A DNA stretch of 7,528 nt from Deltaproteobacteria bacterium (GTDB taxonomy: Bacteria; Desulfobacterota; Syntrophia; Syntrophales; JAAYKM01), in assembly GCA_019136935.1 (NCBI GenBank), contig JAGVTI010000231.1, forward strand, positions 1 to 7,528. Direction: 5' to 3'. Position numbers and translations under genes: made by a program. Positions 1-6,151 of this stretch are shown here, one piece after another. How positions within the stretch are numbered: the first letter of the stretch is position 1; each line of letters opens with the position of its first letter. The notes beneath the pieces are model-generated. The model searched no databases, was not told the origin of the DNA, and saw only the letters and a list, made by a program, of their open reading frames with translations.

Positions 1-999
1 CCCATCAACCACGTCGTCGAGGGGCTTTCCGACGGGGCCGATCAGGTTGCATCCGCCTCCAATCAGGTGTCATCGTCCAGCCAGCAACTGGCCGAAGGAA
101 CCTCCGAGCAGGCGGCTTCTCTGGAAGAGACCTCTTCTTCTATTGAGGAACTATCGTCCATGACCAAGCAGAATGCCGATAATGCCGGCCAGGCAAAAGC
201 CATGATGGAACAGGCGGGGCAGATCGTTGGGAAGGTCGATCAACACATGACGGAGATGATCGATGCCATGGAAGAGATTAAGAAATCCAGTGATGAAACA
301 GGCAAAATCCTCAAGACGATCGATGAAATTGCCTTCCAGACCAATTTATTGGCCCTGAATGCAGCGGTGGAAGCGGCAAGAGCGGGGGAAGCCGGTGCCG
401 GCTTTGCGGTTGTCGCCGATGAGGTGAGGAATCTGGCAATGCGATCGGCAGAGGCGGCAAAAAACACGAATAACCTCATCGAGGGTACAATTAAGGCGGT
501 CAAGAACGGGAATGAATTGACTCATAAAACCAAGGAGGCCTTTGAGGAAAACAGGGTCATCGCCATGAAAATCGGTCAATTGGTTGATGAAATTGCCACA
601 GCATCGAATGAACAGGCCCATGGCATCGCCCAGATCAATATCGCCGTCTCCGAGATGGATAAAGTGACGCAGCAGACGGCGGCGAACGCCGAAGAATCCG
701 CCAGTGCTTCCGAGGAATTGAACGCCCAGGCAAAGCAGATGAAAACCTATGTTGATGATCTGATGCGGGTCGTGGGCGGAAGCAAACAGGACGAAGTGGC
801 TCGGGTTTACGCGGTTTCTCCAAAGGGGACGCCCAGCCTGCGCGGGCAAGTGATCGGGGGAATGAAGCACCGTCTTCCTTCGGTAACCGCCGGAAAAGGG
901 ACAGAACTCGTTTTGGCGGCGGCTAAGGACGGACGCGGCAAAGGGATCAATCCCAATCAGATTATTCCGCTGGATGAGGATGAATTCAAAGAATTCTGA
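1..999 (+). CDS. Methyl-accepting chemotaxis protein, C-terminal signalling domain (5' end outside window)
   Basis: The reading frame is open from the first base, so this is the last 332 residues of a longer chemoreceptor whose sensor, membrane and HAMP parts lie to the left. The MCP signalling domain is unmistakable. A first methylation helix with EQAASLEET and SIEEL lies near window residues 35-52. The conserved hairpin tip runs from about 108 to 146 ([20 protein letters not shown], then [13 protein letters not shown]). The returning methylation helix has [12 protein letters not shown] at about 229-240. In the family, the tip contacts CheA and CheW, and glutamates on the two helices are methylated by CheR and demethylated by CheB. 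The last ~70 residues are a linker rich in Lys, Gly and Pro that ends in an acidic DEDEFKEF rather than the enterobacterial NWETF tether. An internal ATG at position 67 is not a credible start, because homologous coiled-coil sequence extends upstream of it. The ligand cannot be predicted from this part. Confidence 0.95.
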   Translation, partial: PINHVVEGLSDGADQVASASNQVSSSSQQLAEGTSEQAASLEETSSSIEELSSMTKQNADNAGQAKAMMEQAGQIVGKVDQHMTEMIDAMEEIKKSSDETGKILKTIDEIAFQTNLLALNAAVEAARAGEAGAGFAVVADEVRNLAMRSAEAAKNTNNLIEGTIKAVKNGNELTHKTKEAFEENRVIAMKIGQLVDEIATASNEQAHGIAQINIAVSEMDKVTQQTAANAEESASASEELNAQAKQMKTYVDDLMRVVGGSKQDEVARVYAVSPKGTPSLRGQVIGGMKHRLPSVTAGKGTELVLAAAKDGRGKGINPNQIIPLDEDEFKEF

Positions 1000-1147
1000 C
1001 GGCTACGGTGGCGAAATCCGCTGAAAGTTCCGAATGACAAAAACGTGTATTGCGATACCGTCCAGGGTAGGGGGAAGCGGACTTTCTACGGCTTCGTCAT
1101 GCATAGATCTTGAACTGCTTTTCATCGTGAACGCGATGCGATTGAAA

Positions 1148-1171
1148 CCATCGGTAAGATGTCGTCGATGG
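1148..1171 (-). terminator. Weak hairpin after the acyl-ligase/acyltransferase gene
   Basis: Four bases after the TAA stop of the minus-strand gene there is a perfect 6-bp inverted repeat (CCATCG / CGATGG, 12-nt loop), followed on the minus strand by TTTC. The U-tract is short, so termination here is only possible. The rest of the 175-base gap between the convergent genes (1000-1174) shows no ORF and no better terminator for the chemoreceptor. A 5-bp hairpin at 1123-1138 lacks a U-tract. Confidence 0.3.
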
Positions 1172-1174
1172 CCT

Positions 1175-4006
1175 TTAGATGGGTGACTTTTCCCCTGCCA
1201 GGTCCGGTTCCCCGCAGTGGCGTAGAATGTGATCCCGGGCGAGGCCGCGAAGAACCAGGGCTTTGCTCCACAAGTCAGGGGCCCGATCTTGATTGATGAG
1301 GGAGGGGTTGATGGGTTGGCCGATATGGACCGTGATTACCCCGCGGCGGGGCAAACAAGTATTCCCGGGCAGGATGTTACGGGTGCCGCGGATCGCCACA
1401 GGAACAACGGGGAGGTCGGATTCGGCGGCAGCCAGGAAGGCACCCATGTGAAAGGGAAGGAGGCCGGGAGTGCCGGTGAAGGTTCCCTCCGCGAAGAAGA
1501 ACAGGGAGCGTCCCTTTTGGGCGGCGAGGGACAGGTTCCGGGCGTCTTCGACGCTTTTATGCCTGCCGCCTCTTTTTACGTATTCCGTCCCGATCCGATT
1601 CAAGGGCAGGCGCTTTAGAAAACTATCCGCGAGTTCCGCCTTGGCGACAAAGCTGAATTCCGGCGGCAGGACGGCCGCCATGACATAGCTGTCCAGGTAG
1701 CTTGCATGATTGGCCACATAGATACAGGGGAGTTCCGGCGGCAGGTTTTCGCTTCCGTGCACCCGGATTTGCGTGAATGTGGCACGAGCCAGAAGGCGGA
1801 CCGCACATTTCATGACCCGCCATCGCCACGAGGATTTCGGCAGCAGGACGACGGCCAGCCATGTGAACGGCGCCAGCAGACAGTAAAGACCGCGGCAGTA
1901 GGTTGCGTACAGGAAATCGGAGACGGCCCGGCGCATGCGCCGCAATTCCGGGAAGACGGCGCCAAGGATGATGTGCAGCACCGGCCACCCGGATAGAAAG
2001 CGGCGCCCGCCGATCCGGCCGCTGTCGTAAAGATCGCGATTGGCGGCCCGCCGGATCTTTCCGCTTGAGGTCTTGAGAACCGTTCCGGGTTTGGCCAGGA
2101 CGATGTTGTCCGCCGTCATTCCGGTCAAATCGATCGCCAGCGCATTGATTTCATTTTTCAATGCTTCAATGGCCGCCGGGTCTTCCTCCCGCGTCTCCGC
2201 CAGGACGACCATCTGTTCCGTCTGTGTTTCCGGATCGGTGGTTCCGAACACGACCACGTTGCCCTTGCGGATACCCTGCAGACCGCTGACCGCTTCCTCC
2301 AGCTCCTGCGGGTAGATATTCCGGCCGGCACGGATGATGATGTCTTTTTTGCGGCCGGTTATGTAGACATTTCCTTCGGCAAGATACGCGAAGTCGCCGG
2401 AGTCGAGCCAGTCTCCCCGGAAAAGCTTTTTCGTTTCCCCGGGGTTGCGAAAATATCCACGGGTCGATGACGGGCCGCGGAATTGAAGCGTTCCCTCGTA
2501 TCGTTCGGGAAGCTCCCTGCCGGCTGAATCGACGATGCGGATTTCGTGACGAGGCAGGGGGCGCCCGCAGGCCACAAATCTCAGGGCGTTCAAATCCTCC
2601 TCGCCGACAGGGACGGCCTGGCCGCTTTGCATGAAGGTGTCACGCCTTATCCTGTCCACGACGGGACCGCTGCCGAGAGGCGGAAAACACAGTCCTACGG
2701 TGGATTCCGCCAGACCGTATACGGGCATGAATGTTTCCGGGCGAAAGCCGTAGGGGGAAAATCGCTCGCAGAATCGTTCCGCCGTGTTGGGGCTGACCGG
2801 TTCGGCGCCGTTGCAGGCAATCCGCCATGAACTCAGATCCAGGCCCTTCAAATCATCGTCTTTTATTCTTTTCAGGCAGAGTTCGTAGGCAAAGTTCGGT
2901 GCCGCCGAGATCGTCCCCCGGTAGTGATGAACGGCCCAGAGCCAGCGTTGCGGGCGGGAAAGGAAACTGAAGGGGGACATGAGGACCAGCAGGCAGGCGA
3001 AATGGAGACTGCTCATCCAGGTTCCGATTAAACCCATGTCGTGATAGAGGGGCAGCCAGCTGACGATGACGTCGTCCGGGCTTGCCCGGACCGCCTCTCC
3101 CATGGCCCGGATGTTTTCCAGGAGGTTTGCGTGGCTGATGATCACCCCTTTGGGATTGCCGGTGCTGCCGGAGGTGTACTGCAGGAAGGCCGTATCATCG
3201 CTTTTCGGCCTGGTTTCATGAAAGATCCCGCCGCCGGAGGTCAATTCCCCCATGGTCATCAGATCACGCAGGGTTTCGACCTGTAATTTCAGAACCTGTC
3301 CAAAGCGCCTGGCTTCGGGCATGATGATCATCATGGATGCTCCGCAGTTTTTTAAGATGGCGCTTTGCCGGCGCAGATGATCTTCCATCTGGCTGCGCCT
3401 TGCCGGCGGATACAGCGGTACCGGAACGCCTCCCGCCAGGATGATCCCGAAAAATGCAAAGAAGAATTGCCGCTCCGTGGGGAGCATCATGGCGACTGGT
3501 TCTCCCTGGGAAAGGCCTTTATGCCGCAGATTGGAGGCAACGGTCTCCGCCCCTTCCCGGAGTTGCCGGTAGGTCAGGGTTTCTCCCCCTCCCCCGTCGC
3601 TGTAAAAAAGGATATGAGCCCTTTCCGGATGCGTCTGAACGTGCCAGTTAAGGACGTCAATTAAGGTCTGGGAATCGCGGGGCGCCTGCCGGGCTTCACC
3701 CGGAGATACGGGCTCGACGGCCGGGGGCGGCGGGGCGGCTCTTGAACGCCCGGCGGCGAGGACCGCCTGCAGCAGGTCCCGCAAGGTTTCGATCTCGGCG
3801 AAGGTACGCTCCGGTATGTTGACGCCGAAGCTTTTTTCCACCCGGGAGAGCAGCTCGACCCGGGACAGGCTGTCCAGCCCGATGTCATCGCTCAGCGAAC
3901 TATCCGGGTTCACGGGAATGCGTTCCGGCCGGCCTGGATGAAGTTCATCCGCCAGTTCCCGAACCAGGTTGCCCAGAATCTCTTCCGTATGGTTCACCGC
4001 TTCCAT
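1175..4006 (-). CDS. Three-domain ACP / fatty acyl-AMP ligase / PlsC-type acyltransferase fusion protein
   Basis: This is a 943-residue protein with three domains. Residues 1-83 are an acyl carrier protein with the phosphopantetheine site at Ser46 in GLDSLSRVE. A Pro/Ala-rich linker (about 87-112) follows. Residues 115-660 are an AMP-binding adenylation domain with the P-loop YTSGSTGNPKG (277-287), YHDMG (321-325), CNGAEPV (398-404), YGLAEST (430-436), DSGD (535-538), GRKKD (551-555) and catalytic Lys650 in SSGKIRR. These signatures are closest to fatty acyl-AMP ligases, which load acyl groups onto ACP rather than CoA. A hydrophobic stretch at about 700-723 could associate with the membrane. 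Residues 740-930 are a PlsC/LPLAT acyltransferase with NHASYLD (766-772, HX4D), RIG (804-806), FAEGT (838-842) and VPVAIRG (868-874). All catalytic motifs look intact. I infer that a free fatty acid is adenylated, held on the built-in ACP and passed to a lysophospholipid or similar acceptor at the membrane. The start at 4006 is chosen because AAGGA lies 7 nt upstream. A longer frame to 4105 would begin upstream of the promoter. Confidence 0.9.
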   Translation of the reverse strand: MEAVNHTEEILGNLVRELADELHPGRPERIPVNPDSSLSDDIGLDSLSRVELLSRVEKSFGVNIPERTFAEIETLRDLLQAVLAAGRSRAAPPPPAVEPVSPGEARQAPRDSQTLIDVLNWHVQTHPERAHILFYSDGGGGETLTYRQLREGAETVASNLRHKGLSQGEPVAMMLPTERQFFFAFFGIILAGGVPVPLYPPARRSQMEDHLRRQSAILKNCGASMMIIMPEARRFGQVLKLQVETLRDLMTMGELTSGGGIFHETRPKSDDTAFLQYTSGSTGNPKGVIISHANLLENIRAMGEAVRASPDDVIVSWLPLYHDMGLIGTWMSSLHFACLLVLMSPFSFLSRPQRWLWAVHHYRGTISAAPNFAYELCLKRIKDDDLKGLDLSSWRIACNGAEPVSPNTAERFCERFSPYGFRPETFMPVYGLAESTVGLCFPPLGSGPVVDRIRRDTFMQSGQAVPVGEEDLNALRFVACGRPLPRHEIRIVDSAGRELPERYEGTLQFRGPSSTRGYFRNPGETKKLFRGDWLDSGDFAYLAEGNVYITGRKKDIIIRAGRNIYPQELEEAVSGLQGIRKGNVVVFGTTDPETQTEQMVVLAETREEDPAAIEALKNEINALAIDLTGMTADNIVLAKPGTVLKTSSGKIRRAANRDLYDSGRIGGRRFLSGWPVLHIILGAVFPELRRMRRAVSDFLYATYCRGLYCLLAPFTWLAVVLLPKSSWRWRVMKCAVRLLARATFTQIRVHGSENLPPELPCIYVANHASYLDSYVMAAVLPPEFSFVAKAELADSFLKRLPLNRIGTEYVKRGGRHKSVEDARNLSLAAQKGRSLFFFAEGTFTGTPGLLPFHMGAFLAAAESDLPVVPVAIRGTRNILPGNTCLPRRGVITVHIGQPINPSLINQDRAPDLWSKALVLRGLARDHILRHCGEPDLAGEKSPI

Positions 4007-4013
4007 CGTCTTT

Positions 4014-4018
4014 TCCTT
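4014..4018 (-). promoter_or_regulatory. Ribosome binding site of the ACP/acyl-ligase gene
   Basis: AAGGA lies 7 nt before the ATG at 4006. The two in-frame upstream ATGs (4057 and 4105) have no Shine-Dalgarno sequence, so this site decides the start. Confidence 0.7.
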
Positions 4019-4067
4019 GAAATCGAAATCGATCTTCTGTTGCGACGAAAAATTCATATTGCAGAAT

Positions 4068-4096
4068 ATTGTAATGATAATACTTGACTTTGTAAA
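4068..4096 (-). promoter_or_regulatory. Sigma-70-like promoter of the ACP/acyl-ligase gene
   Basis: Read on the minus strand, TTTACA (-35, 4096-4091) is followed by a 17-nt spacer and TACAAT (-10, 4073-4068). Each hexamer is one base from consensus. Transcription would start near 4061, giving a leader of about 55 nt before the ATG at 4006. This also rules out the in-frame ATG at 4105 as a start. Confidence 0.65.
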
Positions 4097-4112
4097 CAGC
4101 AGCATGTAAATA
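4084..4112 (+). promoter_or_regulatory. Possible promoter of the cold-shock gene
   Basis: TTGACT (4084-4089) is followed 17 nt later by TAAATA (4107-4112). The -35 is good and the -10 is weak. A better -10-like hexamer, TATATT at 4118-4123, lacks a properly spaced -35. Use of the first pair would give a leader of roughly 165 nt before the cold-shock start codon. The site lies back to back with the -35 of the divergent gene, so the two promoters may compete. Confidence 0.3.
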
Positions 4113-4195
4113 GCAGCTATATTTTATACCTGCTTGGTTGTGAACGGGCGAGGTGCGAAGCAAGTTGGATATAGACATTTTGAAGTGCAAAGGCG

Positions 4196-4233
4196 GGTCG
4201 CCAAGCTTTTGAGAGTCTTGGAGACCTTTTTTT
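4196..4233 (+). terminator. Terminator-like hairpin in the cold-shock gene leader (candidate attenuator)
   Basis: GGTC (4196-4199) plus CCAAG (4201-4205) pair with CTTGG (4217-4221) plus GACC (4223-4226). One mismatch interrupts the 9 pairs, the loop is 11 nt, and seven Ts follow directly (4227-4233). This is a textbook intrinsic terminator shape. It sits 52 nt before the cold-shock ATG and downstream of its likely promoter, with no plus-strand gene ending nearby. It would therefore act on the leader RNA itself. The upstream GCTTGG (4132-4137) is complementary to CCAAGC (4201-4206) and could form a competing pairing. Confidence 0.5.
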
Positions 4234-4245
4234 ATTTCATCTTCT

Positions 4246-4279
4246 GCATCCGGCTTACAAATTTATGAAAGGAGGATGC
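4246..4279 (+). promoter_or_regulatory. Possible RBS-masking hairpin in the cold-shock mRNA
   Basis: GCATCC (4246-4251) is perfectly complementary to GGATGC (4274-4279), with a 22-nt A/T-rich loop. The 3' arm takes up the last two bases of the AGGAGG ribosome binding site. Such a fold could limit translation in a temperature-dependent way. With only 6 pairs and a long loop its stability is uncertain. Confidence 0.3.
4270..4275 (+). promoter_or_regulatory. Ribosome binding site of the cold-shock gene
   Basis: A perfect AGGAGG ends 10 nt before the ATG at 4286. It lies after the in-frame ATG at 4265, so the shorter protein beginning [10 protein letters not shown] is the real product. Confidence 0.85.
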
Positions 4280-4285
4280 GACAAG

Positions 4286-4486
4286 ATGGAAGAAGGAAAA
4301 GTCAAGTGGTTCAATGAGCAGAAAGGTTTCGGCTTCATTGAAAAGGACAACGGCGGAGATTTGTTCGTACATTTCAGTGCAATTCAGGCCGGCGGCTTCA
4401 AGACGTTGGCTGAGGGGCAGCGAGTCAGTTTCGACGTGGTGCAGGGCAAGAAAGGCCCGGCTGCGGAAAATGTAAAAGTCATCTAG
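4286..4486 (+). CDS. Cold-shock domain protein (CspA family)
   Basis: The product is a 66-residue single cold-shock domain, the normal length for the family. It opens with GKVKWFN, has RNP1 as KGFGFI (residues 13-18) and RNP2 as LFVHF (26-30), and ends in the usual GPAAENV strand. These aromatic and basic residues bind single-stranded RNA and DNA. Family members act as RNA chaperones that melt secondary structure and can prevent transcription termination. The earlier ATG at 4265 would add seven residues but lies before the strong AGGAGG site, so it is rejected. The gene stands alone, divergent from the acyl-ligase gene and convergent with the oxidoreductase gene. Its leader carries a terminator-like hairpin and a fold over the ribosome binding site, suggesting RNA-level and perhaps autogenous control. 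That control is an inference. Whether it is truly cold-induced cannot be told from sequence, since many Csp homologues are constitutive. Confidence 0.95.
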   Translation: MEEGKVKWFNEQKGFGFIEKDNGGDLFVHFSAIQAGGFKTLAEGQRVSFDVVQGKKGPAAENVKVI

Positions 4487-4502
4487 AATAGTCATCTAGA
4501 AT
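4477..4502 (+). repeat. Perfect 13-bp tandem duplication across the cold-shock stop codon
   Basis: AGTCATCTAGAAT occurs twice head to tail (4477-4489 and 4490-4502). The first copy encodes the last residues and holds the TAG stop (4484-4486). The second copy lies in the 3' untranslated region. It looks like a recent slippage duplication that left the protein unchanged. Confidence 0.85.
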
Positions 4503-4509
4503 CACAAGG

Positions 4510-4563
4510 AAAAAGGGAGGCAAATCCCATCATTTTAATGATGCGGAGGCGCCTCTTTTTTTT
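4510..4563. terminator. Bidirectional intrinsic terminator between convergent genes
   Basis: An outer stem GAGGC (4517-4521) / GCCTC (4551-4555) encloses an inner stem formed by TCC (4525-4527) plus CATCATT (4528-4534), pairing with AATGATG (4537-4543) plus GGA (4545-4547). On the plus strand it is followed by eight Ts (4556-4563), ending the cold-shock transcript. On the minus strand it is followed by CC and five Us (4514-4510), so it can also stop read-through from the oxidoreductase operon, although it lies about 145 nt past that stop codon. Confidence 0.8.
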
Positions 4564-4575
4564 ACAATGTCGTCG

Positions 4576-4642
4576 GCTGCTTGAAAAAGCGGCAAGGCGC
4601 GGTGAAAGATGGTGCGATCGAAATATACCCTTGAAAAACGGC
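4576..4642. repeat. Imperfect direct repeat and small hairpin in the 3' region of the oxidoreductase gene
   Basis: CTTGAAAAAGCGGC (4580-4593) and CTTGAAAAACGGC (4630-4642) are near-identical direct repeats 50 bp apart. The first forms part of a hairpin, GCTGCTT-GAAA-AAGCGGC (4576-4593), 7 pairs with a GAAA loop and one G-U pair. This stretch lies in the 137-base non-coding gap between the terminator and the oxidoreductase stop codon. No credible gene is seen there. It may be a remnant of a dispersed intergenic repeat. Confidence 0.4.
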
Positions 4643-4700
4643 GGCAGATTTACCCCGCTTCTGTCTTCTGAATTCTCTCTCCTGGCCCCAATTGTCAAGG

Positions 4701-6128
4701 TTAAAGATTTGACCCAATATGCGTCATCGATGCATAATAGCCGCAAAGACCGTGAACGCCTCCGCCCGGGGGCGTCGATGAAGAGCAGAGAAAGATGTTT
4801 TTCCGTGATGTCCGGTAAGGGTGAAAAGAGGCGACCGGCCGTGTGTAAAGCTGAAAGAGATCCTGGATGCCGCCGTTGATGTCCCCCCCGACGTAGTTCG
4901 GGTTGTACCGTTCCATGGCCGCGGCCGTCAGGCAACTCCTTGCCATGATCACGTTCCGGAAACCCGGAGCGAACTGCTCGATCCGCCTTTCGACGAGATC
5001 GGAAACATCCTGGTCGGAGCCATGGGGAACATGGCAGTAGGCCCATGCCGTGTGCCTGCCCTCCGGTGCCCGCGTCGAGTCGAAAAGGCTCTGCTGGGCA
5101 AGGACAACGTAGGGGGCGGACGGCATTTCCCCCATGCTGACATCCCGGATCGCGGCTTCGATCTCCACCAGGGAATTTCCGAGGTGGACGGCACCGGCCT
5201 TTCTGCATACTGCGGCTTTCCACGGAATGGGCTCTTTCAGGGCCCAATCCATCTTGCAGACCCCCGGTCCGTAGCGGAACCGCTCCAGCCTTTTCCGGTA
5301 GTTTGCCGAAAGGTCCAGGCCTTCGATATCCAGCAGCTGGCGGGGAGTGATGTCGAAAAAGTAAAAGCGTGCCAGCGGTAGATCGTTCATCGAACGGATC
5401 CGCTTTTCCGTGATGATTTCTCCCCCTCGGTCCCGGAAACAATCCGCCAGGGCGTCCGCCAGTTTCTGTGATCCGCCCCGGACCAGCGGCCAGCCTACGG
5501 AATGGGCCAGGATGGCCAGGACCATGCCGAACGCCGCCGTCGCCGGCTTGTCAAGGGGAATCATGGCGTGGGCGGCCAGTCCGGCGAGAAGCGCCCGTGT
5601 CTTGTCATTTTGGAAACGCTCCTCGGCGAGGCTTTTCAGGGAGCGCAGGCCATGGAAGCCGAAACGGGCCATCAGGAGCGGGTCCTTTGGCAAGTGAAGC
5701 GGTTTGAGAATCCCGGGCAGGAGCCGGTCATGGTTTTCAACGAAGGGCGCCATCAGCCGGGTGTAAGCTTTGCCGTCGGTTCCCAGGGCGCTCGCGGTTA
5801 CGGACAGGTCCCGGTGCAGAAACAGGGCCGATCCGTCGTCGAAAGGGTGGGCCAGTGGAATGTCCGGCTGGATCCATTCCAATCCGTGGCGGAAAAGTTC
5901 CAACTGACGGAAAAAGGGGGAAGCCAAAGCCAGGGGCTGAAGTGTGGAGCAGACGTCGTGTGTGAATCCCGGCAACGTCAGGTCCGTCGAGCGGACACCG
6001 CCGCCGACGGTTTTTCCCGCCTCCACGAGCAGGACCGATTCGAAGCGGCGGCTCAGGTTGATGGCGGCGGCCAGACCATTTGGCCCGGCTCCGATAACCA
6101 CCGCATCGTAGTTTCTTCCTTGATCCAT
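4701..6128 (-). CDS. FAD-dependent oxidoreductase, phytoene desaturase/PYROXD2-like (COG1233 type)
   Basis: The 475-residue protein opens with a Rossmann dinucleotide-binding motif, VVIGAGPNGLAAA (residues 10-22), with Glu36 (LLVEA) placed to bind the FAD ribose and a GGG element (42-44). It closes with the family's C-terminal FAD motif, TPPGGGVHGLCGYY (452-465). This pairing, the length and the interior fit the phytoene desaturase-related amine-oxidase superfamily. Proteins of this group oxidise or isomerise carotenoids, retinoids or unknown hydrophobic substrates, so the substrate here is open. No signal peptide or convincing membrane span is visible. The start at 6128 gives MDQGRNYDAVVIG, the usual short lead-in to the FAD motif, 23 nt after the upstream stop codon. 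The in-frame ATG at 6251 would overlap that gene by about 100 nt. No strong Shine-Dalgarno precedes 6128, which suggests translational coupling. It is the second gene of an operon with the STAS protein. Confidence 0.88.
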   Translation of the reverse strand: MDQGRNYDAVVIGAGPNGLAAAINLSRRFESVLLVEAGKTVGGGVRSTDLTLPGFTHDVCSTLQPLALASPFFRQLELFRHGLEWIQPDIPLAHPFDDGSALFLHRDLSVTASALGTDGKAYTRLMAPFVENHDRLLPGILKPLHLPKDPLLMARFGFHGLRSLKSLAEERFQNDKTRALLAGLAAHAMIPLDKPATAAFGMVLAILAHSVGWPLVRGGSQKLADALADCFRDRGGEIITEKRIRSMNDLPLARFYFFDITPRQLLDIEGLDLSANYRKRLERFRYGPGVCKMDWALKEPIPWKAAVCRKAGAVHLGNSLVEIEAAIRDVSMGEMPSAPYVVLAQQSLFDSTRAPEGRHTAWAYCHVPHGSDQDVSDLVERRIEQFAPGFRNVIMARSCLTAAAMERYNPNYVGGDINGGIQDLFQLYTRPVASFHPYRTSRKNIFLCSSSTPPGGGVHGLCGYYASMTHIGSNL

Positions 6129-6151
6129 CCGTCTGACGAGACCCCGTCGAT

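Noticed and set aside
346..870. 174-codon minus-strand frame within the chemoreceptor
   Set aside because: It is antisense to highly conserved MCP signalling sequence and has no independent support.
1123..1138. Hairpin CATCG/CGATG downstream of the chemoreceptor
   Set aside because: It has only five pairs and no U-tract on either strand, so it is not called a terminator.
4007..4105. N-terminal extension of the acyl-ligase protein to the ATG at 4105
   Set aside because: It would begin upstream of the promoter, lacks a ribosome binding site, and its 33 residues do not look like ACP sequence. The ATG at 4057 would be almost leaderless and also lacks a Shine-Dalgarno.
4492..5442. 316-codon minus-strand open frame
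   Set aside because: It overlaps the oxidoreductase gene in another frame, runs through the terminator and has a low-complexity Arg/Pro/Gly-rich composition. It is a GC-driven shadow.
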